From positions 1-64,000 of the forward strand of contig NCEH01000001.1 of NCBI GenBank assembly GCA_002304505.1: a stretch of DNA of 64,000 nucleotides, written 5' to 3'. Both the position numbers and the translations under genes were made by a program. The stretch's first letter is position 1, and the number at the start of each line of letters is the position of its first letter. Below the pieces are notes generated by a model. That model saw only the letters and a program-made list of their open reading frames with translations, had not been told where the DNA came from and did no database searches. The DNA comes from Rhizobiales bacterium 32-66-11 (GTDB taxonomy: Bacteria; Pseudomonadota; Alphaproteobacteria; Rhizobiales; Xanthobacteraceae). Shown here in pieces: positions 38,882 to 49,870 of the stretch.

Positions 38882-38910
38882 CGGGGCGGCGCAAGCCGCC
38901 CCGTTTTGTT
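38882..38910 (+). terminator. Intrinsic terminator after ctaE
   Basis: The perfect 9-bp stem CGGGGCGGC / GCCGCCCCG carries a GCAA tetraloop and is followed by TTTTGTT. Confidence 0.88.
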
Positions 38911-38945
38911 TGGCGCACGGCCGCGGCCGCGGAACGGGGATATCC

Positions 38946-39302
38946 ATGGAACCCTATTACAGCCCTGTCTCGCCCATCGTCGCGGGCCTGTCGAAATTGT
39001 TCAAAGGGTTTCTCCAGCTCGCCCCCGAATGCGATGCCTGCGGGCTGGACTATTCCTTCATCGATGCCGGGGACGGGCCGGCGGTGTTCGTCATCCTCAT
39101 CGGCGGATTCCTGGTGGTTGCGCTCGCCTTCTGGGTGGAGGTCACGTTTGAACCGCCCCTCTGGGTCCACGCCTTGCTTTGGATTCCCGGGATCTTGATC
39201 GTCACCCTTGGCCTGCTCCGCCCGTTCAAAGGCGTGCTCGTGGCGATGCAATATGCAAACCGGGCATCCGAAGGGCGACTGGAGTCGCACGACGGCGAAT
39301 GA
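38946..39302 (+). CDS. DUF983 family protein lacking the first zinc-binding Cys pair
   Basis: A 118-residue membrane protein of the DUF983 family found with aa3 oxidases. The conserved LFKGFLQLAPECDACGLDYS and DAGDGPAVFVILIGGF are present, with two transmembrane helices (about residues 46-66 and 75-95). In relatives a short CPxCGxG zinc ribbon half precedes the LFKGF segment; here SPIVAGLSKLFKGF runs straight through, so about ten residues including one CxxC pair are absent. The remaining pair is Cys29/Cys32. Whether the protein still works is unclear. Its stop overlaps the SURF1 start as ATGA. Confidence 0.83.
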   Translation: MEPYYSPVSPIVAGLSKLFKGFLQLAPECDACGLDYSFIDAGDGPAVFVILIGGFLVVALAFWVEVTFEPPLWVHALLWIPGILIVTLGLLRPFKGVLVAMQYANRASEGRLESHDGE

Positions 39303-40009
39303 GCGGGTCGTCGCGCCGCGGGCTGCTGCTGCCCACCCTGGCGACCCTTGTCGCGTTCGCGACCCTGCTCGCGCTCGGCAGCTGGCAGCTGGAGCGGCTG
39401 AGCTGGAAGAATGACCTCATCGCCCAGGTCGAGGCGCGCGCGGGGCAACCGCCGCAACCCGTGCTGCCCGCGTCCCAATGGCCGAGCGTGACGCGCGAGG
39501 TGGACGAATATCAGCCCGTGCGGGCCACCGGTACCTTCGACCACGCCAAGGAAACCTTGATCTATACGGTCCTGTCCGACCCGAAAGGGCCGCTCAAGGG
39601 GCCAGGCTTCCAAGTGTTGACACCGCTGATGCTGCCTGACGGATCGGCGATCCTGGTCAATCGCGGCTTCGTGCCGGAAGATCGCCGCGCCCCCGAAACC
39701 CGTCGAGACGGGCAGATCCAGGGGCCGGTGACCGTCACCGGGCTGCTGCGCATGCCCGAGGAGGCGAGCTGGTTCGTGCCCGCGAACGATCCCGCCCATA
39801 ATGCTTGGTTCCGGCGCGATCCGGCGGAGATTGCTGCCGCCGACGCCGATGCCAGTGCCAATCCCGGTGGCCTGCCCCAGGGTGGCGAGACGCGGCTCTC
39901 CTTCCCCAACCGGCATCTCGAATATGCGCTCACCTGGTACGGCCTCGCCGTGACGCTCGCCGGGGTCTATGTGGCGTTCGTCATTTCGCGGCGTCGCGGG
40001 CTGCTGTGA
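39299..40009 (+). CDS. SURF1-family oxidase assembly protein
   Basis: A 236-residue protein anchored by two helices, N-terminal (about residues 10-28, LLPTLATLVAFATLLALGSW) and C-terminal (about 208-227, ALTWYGLAVTLAGVYVAFVI). The periplasmic domain between them carries the family blocks GSWQLERLSWK, ILVNRGFVPEDRR and NRHLEYALTWYGLA. It helps insert heme a into subunit I. It overlaps the DUF983 stop by 4 bp and is the last gene of the oxidase block. Confidence 0.93.
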   Translation: MSGSSRRGLLLPTLATLVAFATLLALGSWQLERLSWKNDLIAQVEARAGQPPQPVLPASQWPSVTREVDEYQPVRATGTFDHAKETLIYTVLSDPKGPLKGPGFQVLTPLMLPDGSAILVNRGFVPEDRRAPETRRDGQIQGPVTVTGLLRMPEEASWFVPANDPAHNAWFRRDPAEIAAADADASANPGGLPQGGETRLSFPNRHLEYALTWYGLAVTLAGVYVAFVISRRRGLL

Positions 40010-40016
40010 CCGCGCT

Positions 40017-40526
40017 TCAGGATCGGAAATAGCGGCGTGGGCGCTCGCCCTCGCGCATGTAGCCGACGAAGCCCGCAACGCCCACGCCCTGCGCCAGAAG
40101 GGCGGGCAACAGGGCTGCGAGATCGCCCACGGTCAGGCCGTCGGGCGCCAGAAGGTCGCGGATGGCGAACTGGCTGAAGGCGGTCACGATCAGCCACACC
40201 ACCAGCGCGACCGGGGCAAGGGCGCGCGTGCGCGCGGAGCGCCGCACCGTCAAGATCACGAAACCGATCGCCCAGACGAACAGCACGACCTGCGGAAACA
40301 GGCCAAACCGCAGCATCTGCGAGGAGGCGCCGGGCGCGGACAGCGAATCCGCGATCGCCGACCAAGCCGCCTGCGGCCCGAGCACCGAGATCAGCGTGAA
40401 GATGCCGGCGAGCGGCACCGCCGTGATGCCGCATGCGCACCAGAAGATGATCGCCAGAAGGCCGGACAGCCGCGGCGCATCGTCATTGTCGTGCCGGATC
40501 GGACGGATGGAAGGGAGGCGGGGCAT
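40017..40526 (-). CDS. Hypothetical membrane protein
   Basis: A 169-residue protein with about four transmembrane helices (about residues 21-45, 74-94, 103-121 and 132-152). I do not recognise a family. The ATG at 40526 has AAGGACA upstream. It lies 10 bp after the P1 peptidase gene on the same strand and is probably co-transcribed. Confidence 0.65.
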   Translation of the reverse strand: MPRLPSIRPIRHDNDDAPRLSGLLAIIFWCACGITAVPLAGIFTLISVLGPQAAWSAIADSLSAPGASSQMLRFGLFPQVVLFVWAIGFVILTVRRSARTRALAPVALVVWLIVTAFSQFAIRDLLAPDGLTVGDLAALLPALLAQGVGVAGFVGYMREGERPRRYFRS

Positions 40527-40536
40527 CGGGTGTCCT

Positions 40537-41529
40537 TCAACGGAAACGGTCGCGCCAGGCGGCCTGGGCACCGGGATAAGGCAAGGTGGTGGCCTCGAAT
40601 ATGGCACGCCCGACCGCGCGCGCGAGCACGCAGGCGGCGGTCGCACCAAGCTCGGCCTCCGCATGGCGGATGGGATCGAGTTCCTTGCGCCCCGTCGCCA
40701 GGGCGAACACGCAATCGCCGTCGAGCTGCGTGTGTACCGGAAACAGCGATAGAGCCAAGCCATCCTGCGCCATTACGGCAAAAGCGCGCGCCTGGGAGCG
40801 GGTGAGAACGGCGTCGGTTGCGACCACCGCGATGGTGGTATTTGCGCGCGGCGTGGCGCCCTTCATGGCGAGGGCCGAGGCGTCGTCCGGCCAATGCTGC
40901 GGCATGCCGCGCCCGCCGAATTCGCCATCGCGCTCGAACGGCGCCGCGCGCAAGTGAGGCCCGGCGCCGATCAGCGGGCTGCCCACCGCATTCACCGCCA
41001 CGAGCGCGCCCACCACGTGACCGCCCGGTGTCATGGCGGAAGCCGAGCCGAGCCCGCCCTTGACATGGGCCGTGGTCGCGCCGGTGCCGGCGCCCACGGA
41101 GCCGAGGGGAAAACTGCCGCCGCGCGCCGCCGCCGCCGCGTCATAGCCGAGGGCGGCATAGGGAGAATGGCGGCCCCAGGCCTTGTCGCCGCCGTTGAGG
41201 AGATCGAACAGGATCGCGCCGGGAACGATGGGCACCCGCACCGAGCCCACGGGATGCCCGCGGCCCTGTTCCGCAAGCCAGGACATGATTCCCGAGCCCG
41301 CATCGAGGCCGAAGGCCGAGCCGCCGGAGAGGAACAGCGCATCCACATGCTGCACGCTGGCGCCGGGCGCGAGGAGATCAGTTTCGCGCGTGCCGGGACT
41401 GCCGCCGCGCACGTCCACGGCCGCGATGGTCGGCACCTCGCACAGCACCGCCGTCACGCCCGATCCAAGCCGGAGGTCGGTTGCGTGGCCAACCTGGAGG
41501 CCCGGCACATCGGTGAGGAGGTTGAGCAT
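40537..41529 (-). CDS. P1 family peptidase (DmpA-type aminopeptidase/amidase)
   Basis: Self-cleaving N-terminal nucleophile hydrolase of 330 residues, releasing N-terminal amino acids or acting on amino acid amides. The start TDVPGLQVGHATD and the GSAFGLDAGSGIMSWLAEQG segment are typical. The autoproteolysis region is GATTAHVKGGLGSAS (about residue 164), where a Ser or Thr becomes the new N-terminus. NTTIAVVATDAVLT is also conserved. The start is at 41529. The substrate is unknown. Confidence 0.9.
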   Translation of the reverse strand: MLNLLTDVPGLQVGHATDLRLGSGVTAVLCEVPTIAAVDVRGGSPGTRETDLLAPGASVQHVDALFLSGGSAFGLDAGSGIMSWLAEQGRGHPVGSVRVPIVPGAILFDLLNGGDKAWGRHSPYAALGYDAAAAARGGSFPLGSVGAGTGATTAHVKGGLGSASAMTPGGHVVGALVAVNAVGSPLIGAGPHLRAAPFERDGEFGGRGMPQHWPDDASALAMKGATPRANTTIAVVATDAVLTRSQARAFAVMAQDGLALSLFPVHTQLDGDCVFALATGRKELDPIRHAEAELGATAACVLARAVGRAIFEATTLPYPGAQAAWRDRFR

Positions 41530-41776
41530 GTCACGTCCGGACCAGCGGGCTACCGTGCCTAAGCTCTTAGAGCAGGTCCGGCCCCCGCGTCCACACCTGC
41601 CACGCGAGGGCGACACCGCGCGCGCCTGCGGCAAACGGGCAGATCACATGGCGGGGAGGGGAGGGCCGCGCCCTCTTGTGCGGCGGCGCCGTTCCGGCCC
41701 ATGACATGCGGCGAAAGCTCCGCCGGCTTGCGACAGCGGCGGGGTCCGGTTTCGCGTACGAAGGGTGCAACCCTCC

Positions 41777-42508
41777 ATGGCCGATGTCACGCTGCCTGCC
41801 GCCTTTGCCGCGGGCCTTGCGAGCTTCCTGTCCCCCTGTGTCCTGCCTCTGGTGCCGCCTTATTTGTGCTTCCTGGGCGGCGCGACGCTGGAAGACCTCT
41901 CCAAGGCCGAACCGTTGCAGCAGGTGGGCCGCCGCGCGATTTTCGGCGCGCTGCTGTTCGTGAGCGGATTCACCGTGGTGTTCGTCGCATTGGGGGCTGG
42001 CGCCTCGGCGGTGGGCGAGGTGCTGCGTGCGCACCAGGAGGTGCTGTCCATCATTGCCGGCATCGCGATCATCGTGATGGGGCTGAATTTTCTGGGCGTG
42101 TTCAAGATTCATCTGCTCTCGCGCACCGCCCGGCCGCATGTGAACGAACCCACCGGCCTGTGGGGCGCGTTCGTGATGGGCCTCGCCTTTGCGTTCGGCT
42201 GGACGCCCTGCCTCGGACCGGTGCTGGGCGCGATCCTCGCGGTGGCGGGATCGGAGGCGACGGTCGCGAAGGGCGCGGGCCTGCTCGCGATCTATTCCGC
42301 CGGCCTCGGCGTGCCGTTCCTGCTCGCGGCGGTGGCGGTGCGACCGTTCCTGAACGGCCTGCGCCACATGCGCCGGCTTCTGCCGGTGATGGAGAAGGTG
42401 ATGGGGGCGATGCTGGTGGTGACCGGCATCGCCTTCATGTCGGGCTGGATCGCCAGCGTCTCCTATTGGCTGATCGAGACCTTCCCGGCTCTTTCCACCA
42501 TCGGCTGA
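41777..42508 (+). CDS. ccdA: Cytochrome c biogenesis protein CcdA
   Basis: Thiol-disulfide transporter of 243 residues in the inner membrane that passes reductant to the periplasm for cytochrome c maturation. It has six helices with the two redox cysteines Cys21 (FLSPCVLPLV) and Cys145 (GWTPCLGPV). A GTG at 41765 would add four residues; the ATG at 41777 is more family-like. It is divergent from the peptidase and convergent with the GST gene (5-bp gap). Confidence 0.93.
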   Translation: MADVTLPAAFAAGLASFLSPCVLPLVPPYLCFLGGATLEDLSKAEPLQQVGRRAIFGALLFVSGFTVVFVALGAGASAVGEVLRAHQEVLSIIAGIAIIVMGLNFLGVFKIHLLSRTARPHVNEPTGLWGAFVMGLAFAFGWTPCLGPVLGAILAVAGSEATVAKGAGLLAIYSAGLGVPFLLAAVAVRPFLNGLRHMRRLLPVMEKVMGAMLVVTGIAFMSGWIASVSYWLIETFPALSTIG

Positions 42509-42513
42509 ACCGC

Positions 42514-43134
42514 TCAGGTGAGCGGCGTCATGACCGCATCGCGATAGGCCGGCCGGTCTTTCAGGCGTGCGTACCAGGCTTCCAGATGGGGCATGGGCTG
42601 GCGGGCGATGGGCATTTCGAACCAGGCATAGGCGAAGCAGCCGAGCGGAATATCCCCCATGGCGAACGCGTCGCCCGACAGATAGGGATGGTGCGCGAGC
42701 GCGGCGTCCACCCGCGCCAGGAGATCGGTGCAGGCGGCAAGGCCTTTTTCCATCGCGCCCATGTTGCGTTGCTCCGGGCCGAGCCGGACGAGGTTCCAGA
42801 ACACATCGCGGAACGGCGCGGCAAACGAGGTGGAGGCCCAATCCATCCATTTGTCGCCGATGGCACGGACCGCCGGATCTTGCGGCCACAGCGTGCCGGC
42901 TCCGTAGCGGGCTGCGAGATAACGCACGACAGCGTTCGATTCCCACAACACCAGGCCTTCGTCTTCCACGCAGGGCACGAGGCCGTTGGGATTCAGCGTC
43001 CGATAGGCGGGTTCGTTCACGATGCCGAACGGGCCTCCGGCGTTGGCATGCTCATATGGCAGGTTCAATTCCCGCGCGGCCCAGATCACCTTCTTCACAT
43101 TGGTGGAGTTGAGGCGTCCCCAGATTTTCAGCAT
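42514..43134 (-). CDS. Glutathione S-transferase family protein
   Basis: A 206-residue protein. The thioredoxin-like domain starts MLKIWGRLNSTNVKKVIWAA and contains the glutathione-binding NPNGLVPCVEDEG and LWESNAVVRYLA (about residues 47-72). The helical C-terminal domain follows (about residues 85-200). The catalytic residue near the N-terminus is probably Ser10 in RLNSTNV, as in beta/theta-like classes. A strong AGGAGG precedes the start at 43134. The substrate is unknown. Confidence 0.9.
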   Translation of the reverse strand: MLKIWGRLNSTNVKKVIWAARELNLPYEHANAGGPFGIVNEPAYRTLNPNGLVPCVEDEGLVLWESNAVVRYLAARYGAGTLWPQDPAVRAIGDKWMDWASTSFAAPFRDVFWNLVRLGPEQRNMGAMEKGLAACTDLLARVDAALAHHPYLSGDAFAMGDIPLGCFAYAWFEMPIARQPMPHLEAWYARLKDRPAYRDAVMTPLT

Positions 43135-43187
43135 GGCGTGTCCTCCTGTCAGTGCAGCGGCGTCTGATACCCGGCGCACTATTAAAA

Positions 43188-43211
43188 AAGCCCGCGCCGG
43201 AGCGCGGGCTT
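43188..43211 (-). terminator. Terminator of the liv binding-protein gene
   Basis: The 10-bp stem AAGCCCGCGC / GCGCGGGCTT with loop CGGA is followed on the minus strand by a T run (TTTTTTAAT). It lies 24 bp after the binding-protein stop. Confidence 0.85.
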
Positions 43212-43234
43212 TTCTTCGACTGGCCGCGGCGCGG

Positions 43235-44350
43235 TCAGATTTCGCTATAGGCGCCGTCTTTCCAGATATAAACGACATAATCCTTCTTGGTGATGTCGCC
43301 CTTCTTGTCGAAGGAGAGCGGGCCAAGCACCGTCTGGAAGGTCGCGCCGGAATGCATGTAGTCGGCGAGCTTCTTCGGGTCGGTGGACTTGGTCGCCTCG
43401 GCCGCCTGCTTGATGATCTGCACGGCGGCGTAGGAATAGAGCACATAGCCTTCCGGATCGATGCCCTTCGCCTTGAAGCGGTCCACGACTTCCTTGGCGG
43501 CCGGGTTCTTGCGCGGATCAGGGCCGAAGGTCATCAGCGTGCCGGCGGCGCCGGGCCCGGCGATGGACCAGAATTCCTTGTCGGTGATGCCGTCGCCGGA
43601 GAACAGCACGCTCTTCAGGCCCTGGTCGCGCATCTGGCGTACGATCAGGCCGGCTTCGGGATGCAGGCCGCCGAAATAGACCAGGTCCACGCCCGCCGCC
43701 TTCAGCTTCGACACCAAGGCGGAATAGTCCTTCTCGCCAGGATTGATGCCCTCATAGAGCACTTCCTTGACGCCGCCCTTGTTCATGGCCTTCTGGGTTT
43801 CGTCGGCAAGGCCCTTTCCGTACGGGGTCTTGTCGTGGACGATGGCGACCTTCTTGTCCTTGAAATTGGCGACGATGTAGTCGCCGGCGACCGCGCCCTG
43901 CTGGTCGTCGCGGCCGCAGGTGCGGAACGTGTTCCACATCTTGCGTTCGGTAAACTGCGGGTTCGTCGAGGCCGGGCTGATCTGAAGAACGCCGGATTCC
44001 TCATAATCGGTCGAGGTCGGGATCGAGACGCCCGAATTGAAGTGGCCGACCACGTATTTCACGCCGTCGGAGATGAACTTGTTCGCCGCCGACTTGCCCT
44101 GCTCGGGCTTGGAGGCATCGTCGCCGATCGAGAGTTCGATCTTCTGGCCATTGATCCCGCCGGCGGCATTGATATCCGCCACCGCCTGTTCGACGCCGGT
44201 CTTGATCTGCGCGCCGAAGGCGGCGTTCGGGCCGGTCATCGGACCGCCCGCGCCCATTTTAAGAGGCGCCTGCGCATAGGCACTGGTCCCGGCCGCCGCG
44301 AGGGCGAGGCCGGCACCGACCGCAAGGCCGGCAAGTAACAGCTTCCTCAT
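43235..44350 (-). CDS. Branched-chain amino acid ABC transporter, substrate-binding protein
   Basis: A 371-residue periplasmic binding protein (LivJ/LivK type). The signal peptide is MRKLLLAGLAVGAGLALAAA with cleavage after YAQA. The type I periplasmic fold is shown by KMGAGGPMTGPNAAFG, ISPASTNPQFTERK and VAIVHDKTPYGKG. The start at 44350 follows AGGAG. It stands 111 bp after the DUF6867 gene, at the end of the livHMGF group, with its own terminator. The specificity could be leucine/isoleucine/valine or another amide; this is not resolvable here. Confidence 0.93.
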   Translation of the reverse strand: MRKLLLAGLAVGAGLALAAAGTSAYAQAPLKMGAGGPMTGPNAAFGAQIKTGVEQAVADINAAGGINGQKIELSIGDDASKPEQGKSAANKFISDGVKYVVGHFNSGVSIPTSTDYEESGVLQISPASTNPQFTERKMWNTFRTCGRDDQQGAVAGDYIVANFKDKKVAIVHDKTPYGKGLADETQKAMNKGGVKEVLYEGINPGEKDYSALVSKLKAAGVDLVYFGGLHPEAGLIVRQMRDQGLKSVLFSGDGITDKEFWSIAGPGAAGTLMTFGPDPRKNPAAKEVVDRFKAKGIDPEGYVLYSYAAVQIIKQAAEATKSTDPKKLADYMHSGATFQTVLGPLSFDKKGDITKKDYVVYIWKDGAYSEI

Positions 44351-44461
44351 CCTGTTCTCCTCTGGTTGTACCGGGCGCCGAAGACCTTCACCGCGCCGGC
44401 AGAGCGTGCGTCCGGCTGCCATTGTGCCGGTTTCCCGTTCCCTGTCGACACGCCAAATGGA

Positions 44462-44917
44462 TCACGCCGTTTCATCCGTGCCGGCCTTGTTGCGCCAGGA
44501 AAGAGGGCCGGCGGATTCGTAAAGCCAATCGTAGCGCGCGGTCATCTGCTGCTTGCGCACCGATCGAAAGCCAAGCGTGGCAATGGCGAACAGCAACACC
44601 GCTTCGACGAGATAATAGTCGAGCGCCAACAGCGTGCCCTTGAACAAGGCAAAATGGCAGAAGCGCACGGCCGCCGTCAGCAGCAGCGAATAAGCGAGAA
44701 CAAGGGGAAATGGCTTCCACCCCTTCGCGACCGCACGCCCCGTGAGCCAGGCCGCGCCCCCGCCGAGAAACAGCGTCACCAGCATGAAATCGCCGGTGGA
44801 GACTTCCACCACCGCGCTCGGCCGCACGATGAAGAGCACCAGTATGGCCGCCAGCGTCAGCACCGGCAGCAGGATCATGGGCGAGGAGGGGCGGCCGGGA
44901 TGGGGCAGGTTCGCCAT
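44462..44917 (-). CDS. DUF6867 family membrane protein
   Basis: A 151-residue protein with about four transmembrane helices (about residues 14-32, 41-60, 66-84 and 93-111) and a charged C-terminus (QQMTARYDWLYESAG). It recurs in alphaproteobacterial liv operons and is classed as DUF6867; its role is unknown. The ATG at 44917 lies 2 bases after the livF stop with AGGAGG upstream; a GTG at 44923 is too close to that site. Confidence 0.78.
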   Translation of the reverse strand: MANLPHPGRPSSPMILLPVLTLAAILVLFIVRPSAVVEVSTGDFMLVTLFLGGGAAWLTGRAVAKGWKPFPLVLAYSLLLTAAVRFCHFALFKGTLLALDYYLVEAVLLFAIATLGFRSVRKQQMTARYDWLYESAGPLSWRNKAGTDETA

Positions 44918-44919
44918 GG

Positions 44920-45639
44920 TCACGCACCTCCTTCGAGATAGGCGGCCTTCACCTCGGGGCGCTCCAGCAGATCGCGGCCGGTGCCGGCCATGGTGATGGC
45001 GCCGTTCACCAGCACATAGCCGCGATGGGCGAGCTTGAGCGCGTGATAGGCATTCTGCTCCACCAGGAACACGGTCAGGCCTTCGGTCTGGTTCAAATCG
45101 CGGATGACGTCGAAAATCTGCCGCACCACGAGCGGCGCGAGCCCGAGCGAGGGTTCGTCCAGCAGCAGCAGGCGCGGCCGGCTCATGAGCGCGCGGGCGA
45201 TCGCCAGCATCTGCTGTTCGCCGCCGGAGAGCGTGCCGCCACGCTGGTGCAGGCGTTCCTTGAGCCGCGGGAACATCTCGAACATGCGTTCCAGATCCTG
45301 CGCGAAATGCACCCCGCCGTGGAGCGCGGCGCCCATCTGCAGATTCTCATAGACGCTCATGCGCGGAAAGATGCGCCGCCCTTCCGGGGACTGTGCAATG
45401 TTCATGCGCATGATTTCGTGGGTGGGCAGGCGCGTGATGTCCTGTCCGGCGAACAGGATGGTGCCTTCCTGAGCGCGCGGCGCGCCGCAGATGGTCATCA
45501 TGAGCGTGGACTTGCCCGCCCCGTTCGCACCGATCAGGGTGACGATCTCGCCTTCGTTCACCTCCAGGTCGACCCCGCGCAGGGCCATGATCTTGCCGTA
45601 GAAGGTTTTGACCCCGGCAAGCGAGAGCAGGGCGCTCAT
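44920..45639 (-). CDS. livF: Branched-chain amino acid ABC transporter ATPase LivF
   Basis: A 239-residue ATPase. Walker A is GANGAGKSTLM, the signature motif is LSGGEQQMLAIARAL, and Walker B is LLLLDEPSLGLAP with the H-loop in the family position replaced by FLVEQNAYHAL (a Gln-Asn pair typical of LivF). It overlaps the livG stop by 4 bp. Confidence 0.95.
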   Translation of the reverse strand: MSALLSLAGVKTFYGKIMALRGVDLEVNEGEIVTLIGANGAGKSTLMMTICGAPRAQEGTILFAGQDITRLPTHEIMRMNIAQSPEGRRIFPRMSVYENLQMGAALHGGVHFAQDLERMFEMFPRLKERLHQRGGTLSGGEQQMLAIARALMSRPRLLLLDEPSLGLAPLVVRQIFDVIRDLNQTEGLTVFLVEQNAYHALKLAHRGYVLVNGAITMAGTGRDLLERPEVKAAYLEGGA

Positions 45640-46540
45640 TGGCCCACCTCCGCTTCCACCTGCTCGACGGCGTCCTCGTCCACGCCCAGATAGGCGGCGA
45701 TGACGCGCGGATCGGACCGTACTTCGGCGGGCGTGCCGTCCGCGATCTTGCGGCCATATTCGAGCACGATGACGTGGTCGGAAATTTCCATCACCACCGA
45801 CATGTCGTGCTCGATCAGCAGCACCGAGGTCTTCTCCTCCCGGATCGCCAGCAGCAGGGCGTTCAGGGCGGCGGATTCGCGCGGATTGAGGCCGGCGGCC
45901 GGCTCATCCAGGCACAGCAGCGCCGGTTCGCTGCACATGGCGCGGGCGATCTCCAGGCGGCGCTGGTCGCCATAGGGAAGGTCTCCGGCCGGATCGTCCG
46001 CGCGATCCACCAGGGCGATGCGCTCCAGCCAGTGGAGCGCATGGTCCACCGCCCGTTTCTCCCGCCGCCGCCAGCTCGGCAGGTTCAGCAGCGCGGAGGG
46101 CGAGAGAAGCCCGGTTTCCGTCAGGCTCATGTGCTGGGCCACCAGCAGGTTTTCCAACACCGTCATGCCGGAGAACAGACGGATGTTCTGGAACGTCCGG
46201 GCGACCTTGGCCTGGGAAGCGACCTTGTAGTCCGGCAGGCGCTCCAGCAGGAACAGGGCGCCGGCCTGCGTGCGCGCGGCGGCAAGGCCGTTACGGGTCA
46301 GGGCGTCGATCTCGGCCGCCGTGGGTGCCCCGCCATGGGCGAGCGCGAGCCGGCCCGAGCTCGGCTTGTAGAAGCCGGTGATGCAGTTGAACACTGTCGT
46401 CTTGCCAGCACCATTGGGGCCGATGACGGCGGTGATGTCGCCCCGCCCCGCCCGCAGCGAGACGTCGCCGACGGCGACGAGGCCGCCGAAACGCATGCTC
46501 AGATGGTCCACCAGAAGGATGGGGTCGCTCTCCCAGGGCC

Positions 46541-46544
<4 letters not shown>
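45636..46544 (-). CDS. livG: Branched-chain amino acid ABC transporter ATPase LivG
   Basis: A 302-residue ATPase partner of LivF. Walker A is GPNGAGKTTVFNCITG, the signature-like motif is LPYGDQRRLEIARAM, and Walker B is LLCLDEPAAGLNP with His in LLIEHDMSVVM. An insertion of about 30 residues (about residues 75-105) follows the Walker A region. Starts and stops overlap those of livM and livF, so translation is coupled. Confidence 0.95.
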
Positions 46545-47967
<1,423 letters not shown>

Positions 47968-47968
<1 letters not shown>

Positions 47969-48885
47969 CAAACCTTCTCCACTTCGGGCCGGCCGAGCAG
48001 GCCCTGGGGCATGAAGATAAGCGTGATCGCGAGGATGGAGAAAGCTGCCACGTCTTTGTATTCGATGCTGAAATAGGCGGACCAGAAGGTCTCGATCAGG
48101 CCGATGAGCAGGCCGCCCAGCACCGCGCCGGGCAACGAGCCGATGCCGCCCAGCACCGCCGCCGTGAACGCCTTCACCCCCGGAACGAAACCGTCCGAGA
48201 AGTTCACAACGCCATAATTCATCAGATACATGGTGCCCGCCACTGCGGCCAGGGCGGCGCCGATGATGAAGGTGAGCGAGATGGTGCGATCCACGTTCAC
48301 GCCCAGCAGCGCAGCCATCTTGCGGTCCTGCTCGCAGGCGCGCTGGGCGCGGCCGAGCGAGGTTTTCTGCACCACGAACCAGAAGATGCCGAGGCATACG
48401 GCGGTGACCGCCATGATGATCAATTGCTTGTAAGCCAGCGTGACCTGGTAGCCGTCCCGGTCGATCAGCACGATCACGTCCGTGACTAGCGGCGGGATGG
48501 ATTTGTTGCGCGGGCCCTGTGCCACCTGCACGAAGTTGGAGAGCAGGATCGACATGCCGATGGCGGAGATCATGGGCGCAAGGCGGAACGAGCCGCGCAG
48601 CGGGCGATAGGCGAGGCGCTCGATGGTCCAGCTGACGAGGCCGGTGAAGATCATGGCCACCACGAGCACGATCGCCAGCACCAGAAACACCGACGTGATT
48701 CCGAGCACCGTGGTCAGCAGCAGGAAACAGGTGAGGCCGATGAAGCTCGACACCATGAACACGTCGCCATGGGCGAAGTTCACCATGCCGATGATGCCGA
48801 ACACCATCGTGTAGCCGATGGCGATGAGGCCGTAGATGGAGCCGAGCGTCAGCCCGTTGATGAGCTGCTGGAGGAAGATATCCAT
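47968..48885 (-). CDS. livH: Branched-chain amino acid ABC transporter permease LivH
   Basis: A 305-residue permease, first gene of the liv operon. Diagnostic blocks are LINGLTLGSIYGLIAIGYTM, NFAHGDVFM and GGIGSLPGAVLGGLLIGLIE. The start at 48885 gives the usual MDIFLQQLINGL opening. The stop overlaps livM. Confidence 0.95.
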
Positions 48886-49251
48886 CCGTCCGATGCCCCT
48901 GTGTTTGAGTGCGCCTATTTCTTCATCGTGCCTGGAGTTTGGGCGCTTTTCCATTCGACTCATAGCGCGGGCCGCAGCGAGTGACAAATCGGCGCGAGGC
49001 CTTAAGCGCGGTCTGGCGAGTTTCCCACAGGCGAGGCGCGACGCAACTGCTGGTCGCGTCCCGTCACATCATTTTCATCCTTCGCGTCGCCCCGCGCGAG
49101 GGCTGGGCGATCGGTCCGGATTCGCCCTCGGGCGCGCGCGATCACCCTTGACCGCGTCACCTTGGCCGACCCACACTGGAAGAAATAAAAGGTGCGGGTT
49201 GGCAATGGCGCGTGCGAGCACGGGCCTCCTGCCCGCGGCGGGAGGACGCGG
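48886..49251. other. Divergent intergenic region livH / cox cluster
   Basis: This 366-bp gap has no supported gene, and no clear operator or hairpin was found. It must contain the promoters of livHMGF (minus) and of the molybdenum hydroxylase genes (plus). Confidence 0.5.
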
Positions 49252-49743
49252 ATGACGCAAATTGCCATGACAGTGAACGGCCGGGCGGTTTCAGCGGATG
49301 TCGAGCCGCGGACCCTGCTGGTTCAATTCCTGCGGGAAAACCTGCTGCTGACGGGAACCCATGTCGGCTGCGATACCAGCCAATGCGGGGCCTGCGTCGT
49401 GCATCTGGATGGTGCGGCAGTAAAATCGTGCACAATGCTCGCCGTTCAGGCGGATGGGCACGCCGTCACCACCATCGAGGGAATCGCCGACGGGGCAACC
49501 CTCCATCCCATGCAGGAAGCCTTCCGCGAGCATCACGGCCTGCAATGCGGGTTCTGCACTCCGGGCATGATCATGACCGCGCTCGATCTTGTGGCGCACC
49601 ACGGCGCCGATCTCGACGAACCGACCATCCGCGCCCATCTCGACGGCAATCTGTGCCGCTGCACCGGCTATCACAATATCGTCAAGGCGGTGGAAGCGGG
49701 CGCAAAGTCCATGGGCAGCGCCCTGAAGCACGCCGCCGAGTAA
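49252..49743 (+). CDS. Molybdenum hydroxylase small (2Fe-2S) subunit, CoxS-like
   Basis: A 163-residue iron-sulfur subunit that moves electrons from the molybdenum site to FAD. The plant-type [2Fe-2S] domain has [16 protein letters not shown] (about residues 39-54) plus CTMLA, and the helical second-cluster domain has [10 protein letters not shown] and [11 protein letters not shown]. The ribosome site is GGAGG. It is first in the S-L-M set, the order typical of form II CO-dehydrogenase-like enzymes. Confidence 0.93.
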   Translation: MTQIAMTVNGRAVSADVEPRTLLVQFLRENLLLTGTHVGCDTSQCGACVVHLDGAAVKSCTMLAVQADGHAVTTIEGIADGATLHPMQEAFREHHGLQCGFCTPGMIMTALDLVAHHGADLDEPTIRAHLDGNLCRCTGYHNIVKAVEAGAKSMGSALKHAAE

Positions 49744-49870
49744 CGCCACAGCGCGACGTCGTCGGGCCCTTCGCCCGATTGTTCCATGTCCCGGTGCCGT
49801 GACGCTGGCCGCCAAGACGCGAGCGCTCTGCCCGGAGTCCAAGTTCCGCCAGTCCCCCAGGGAGGACGCC

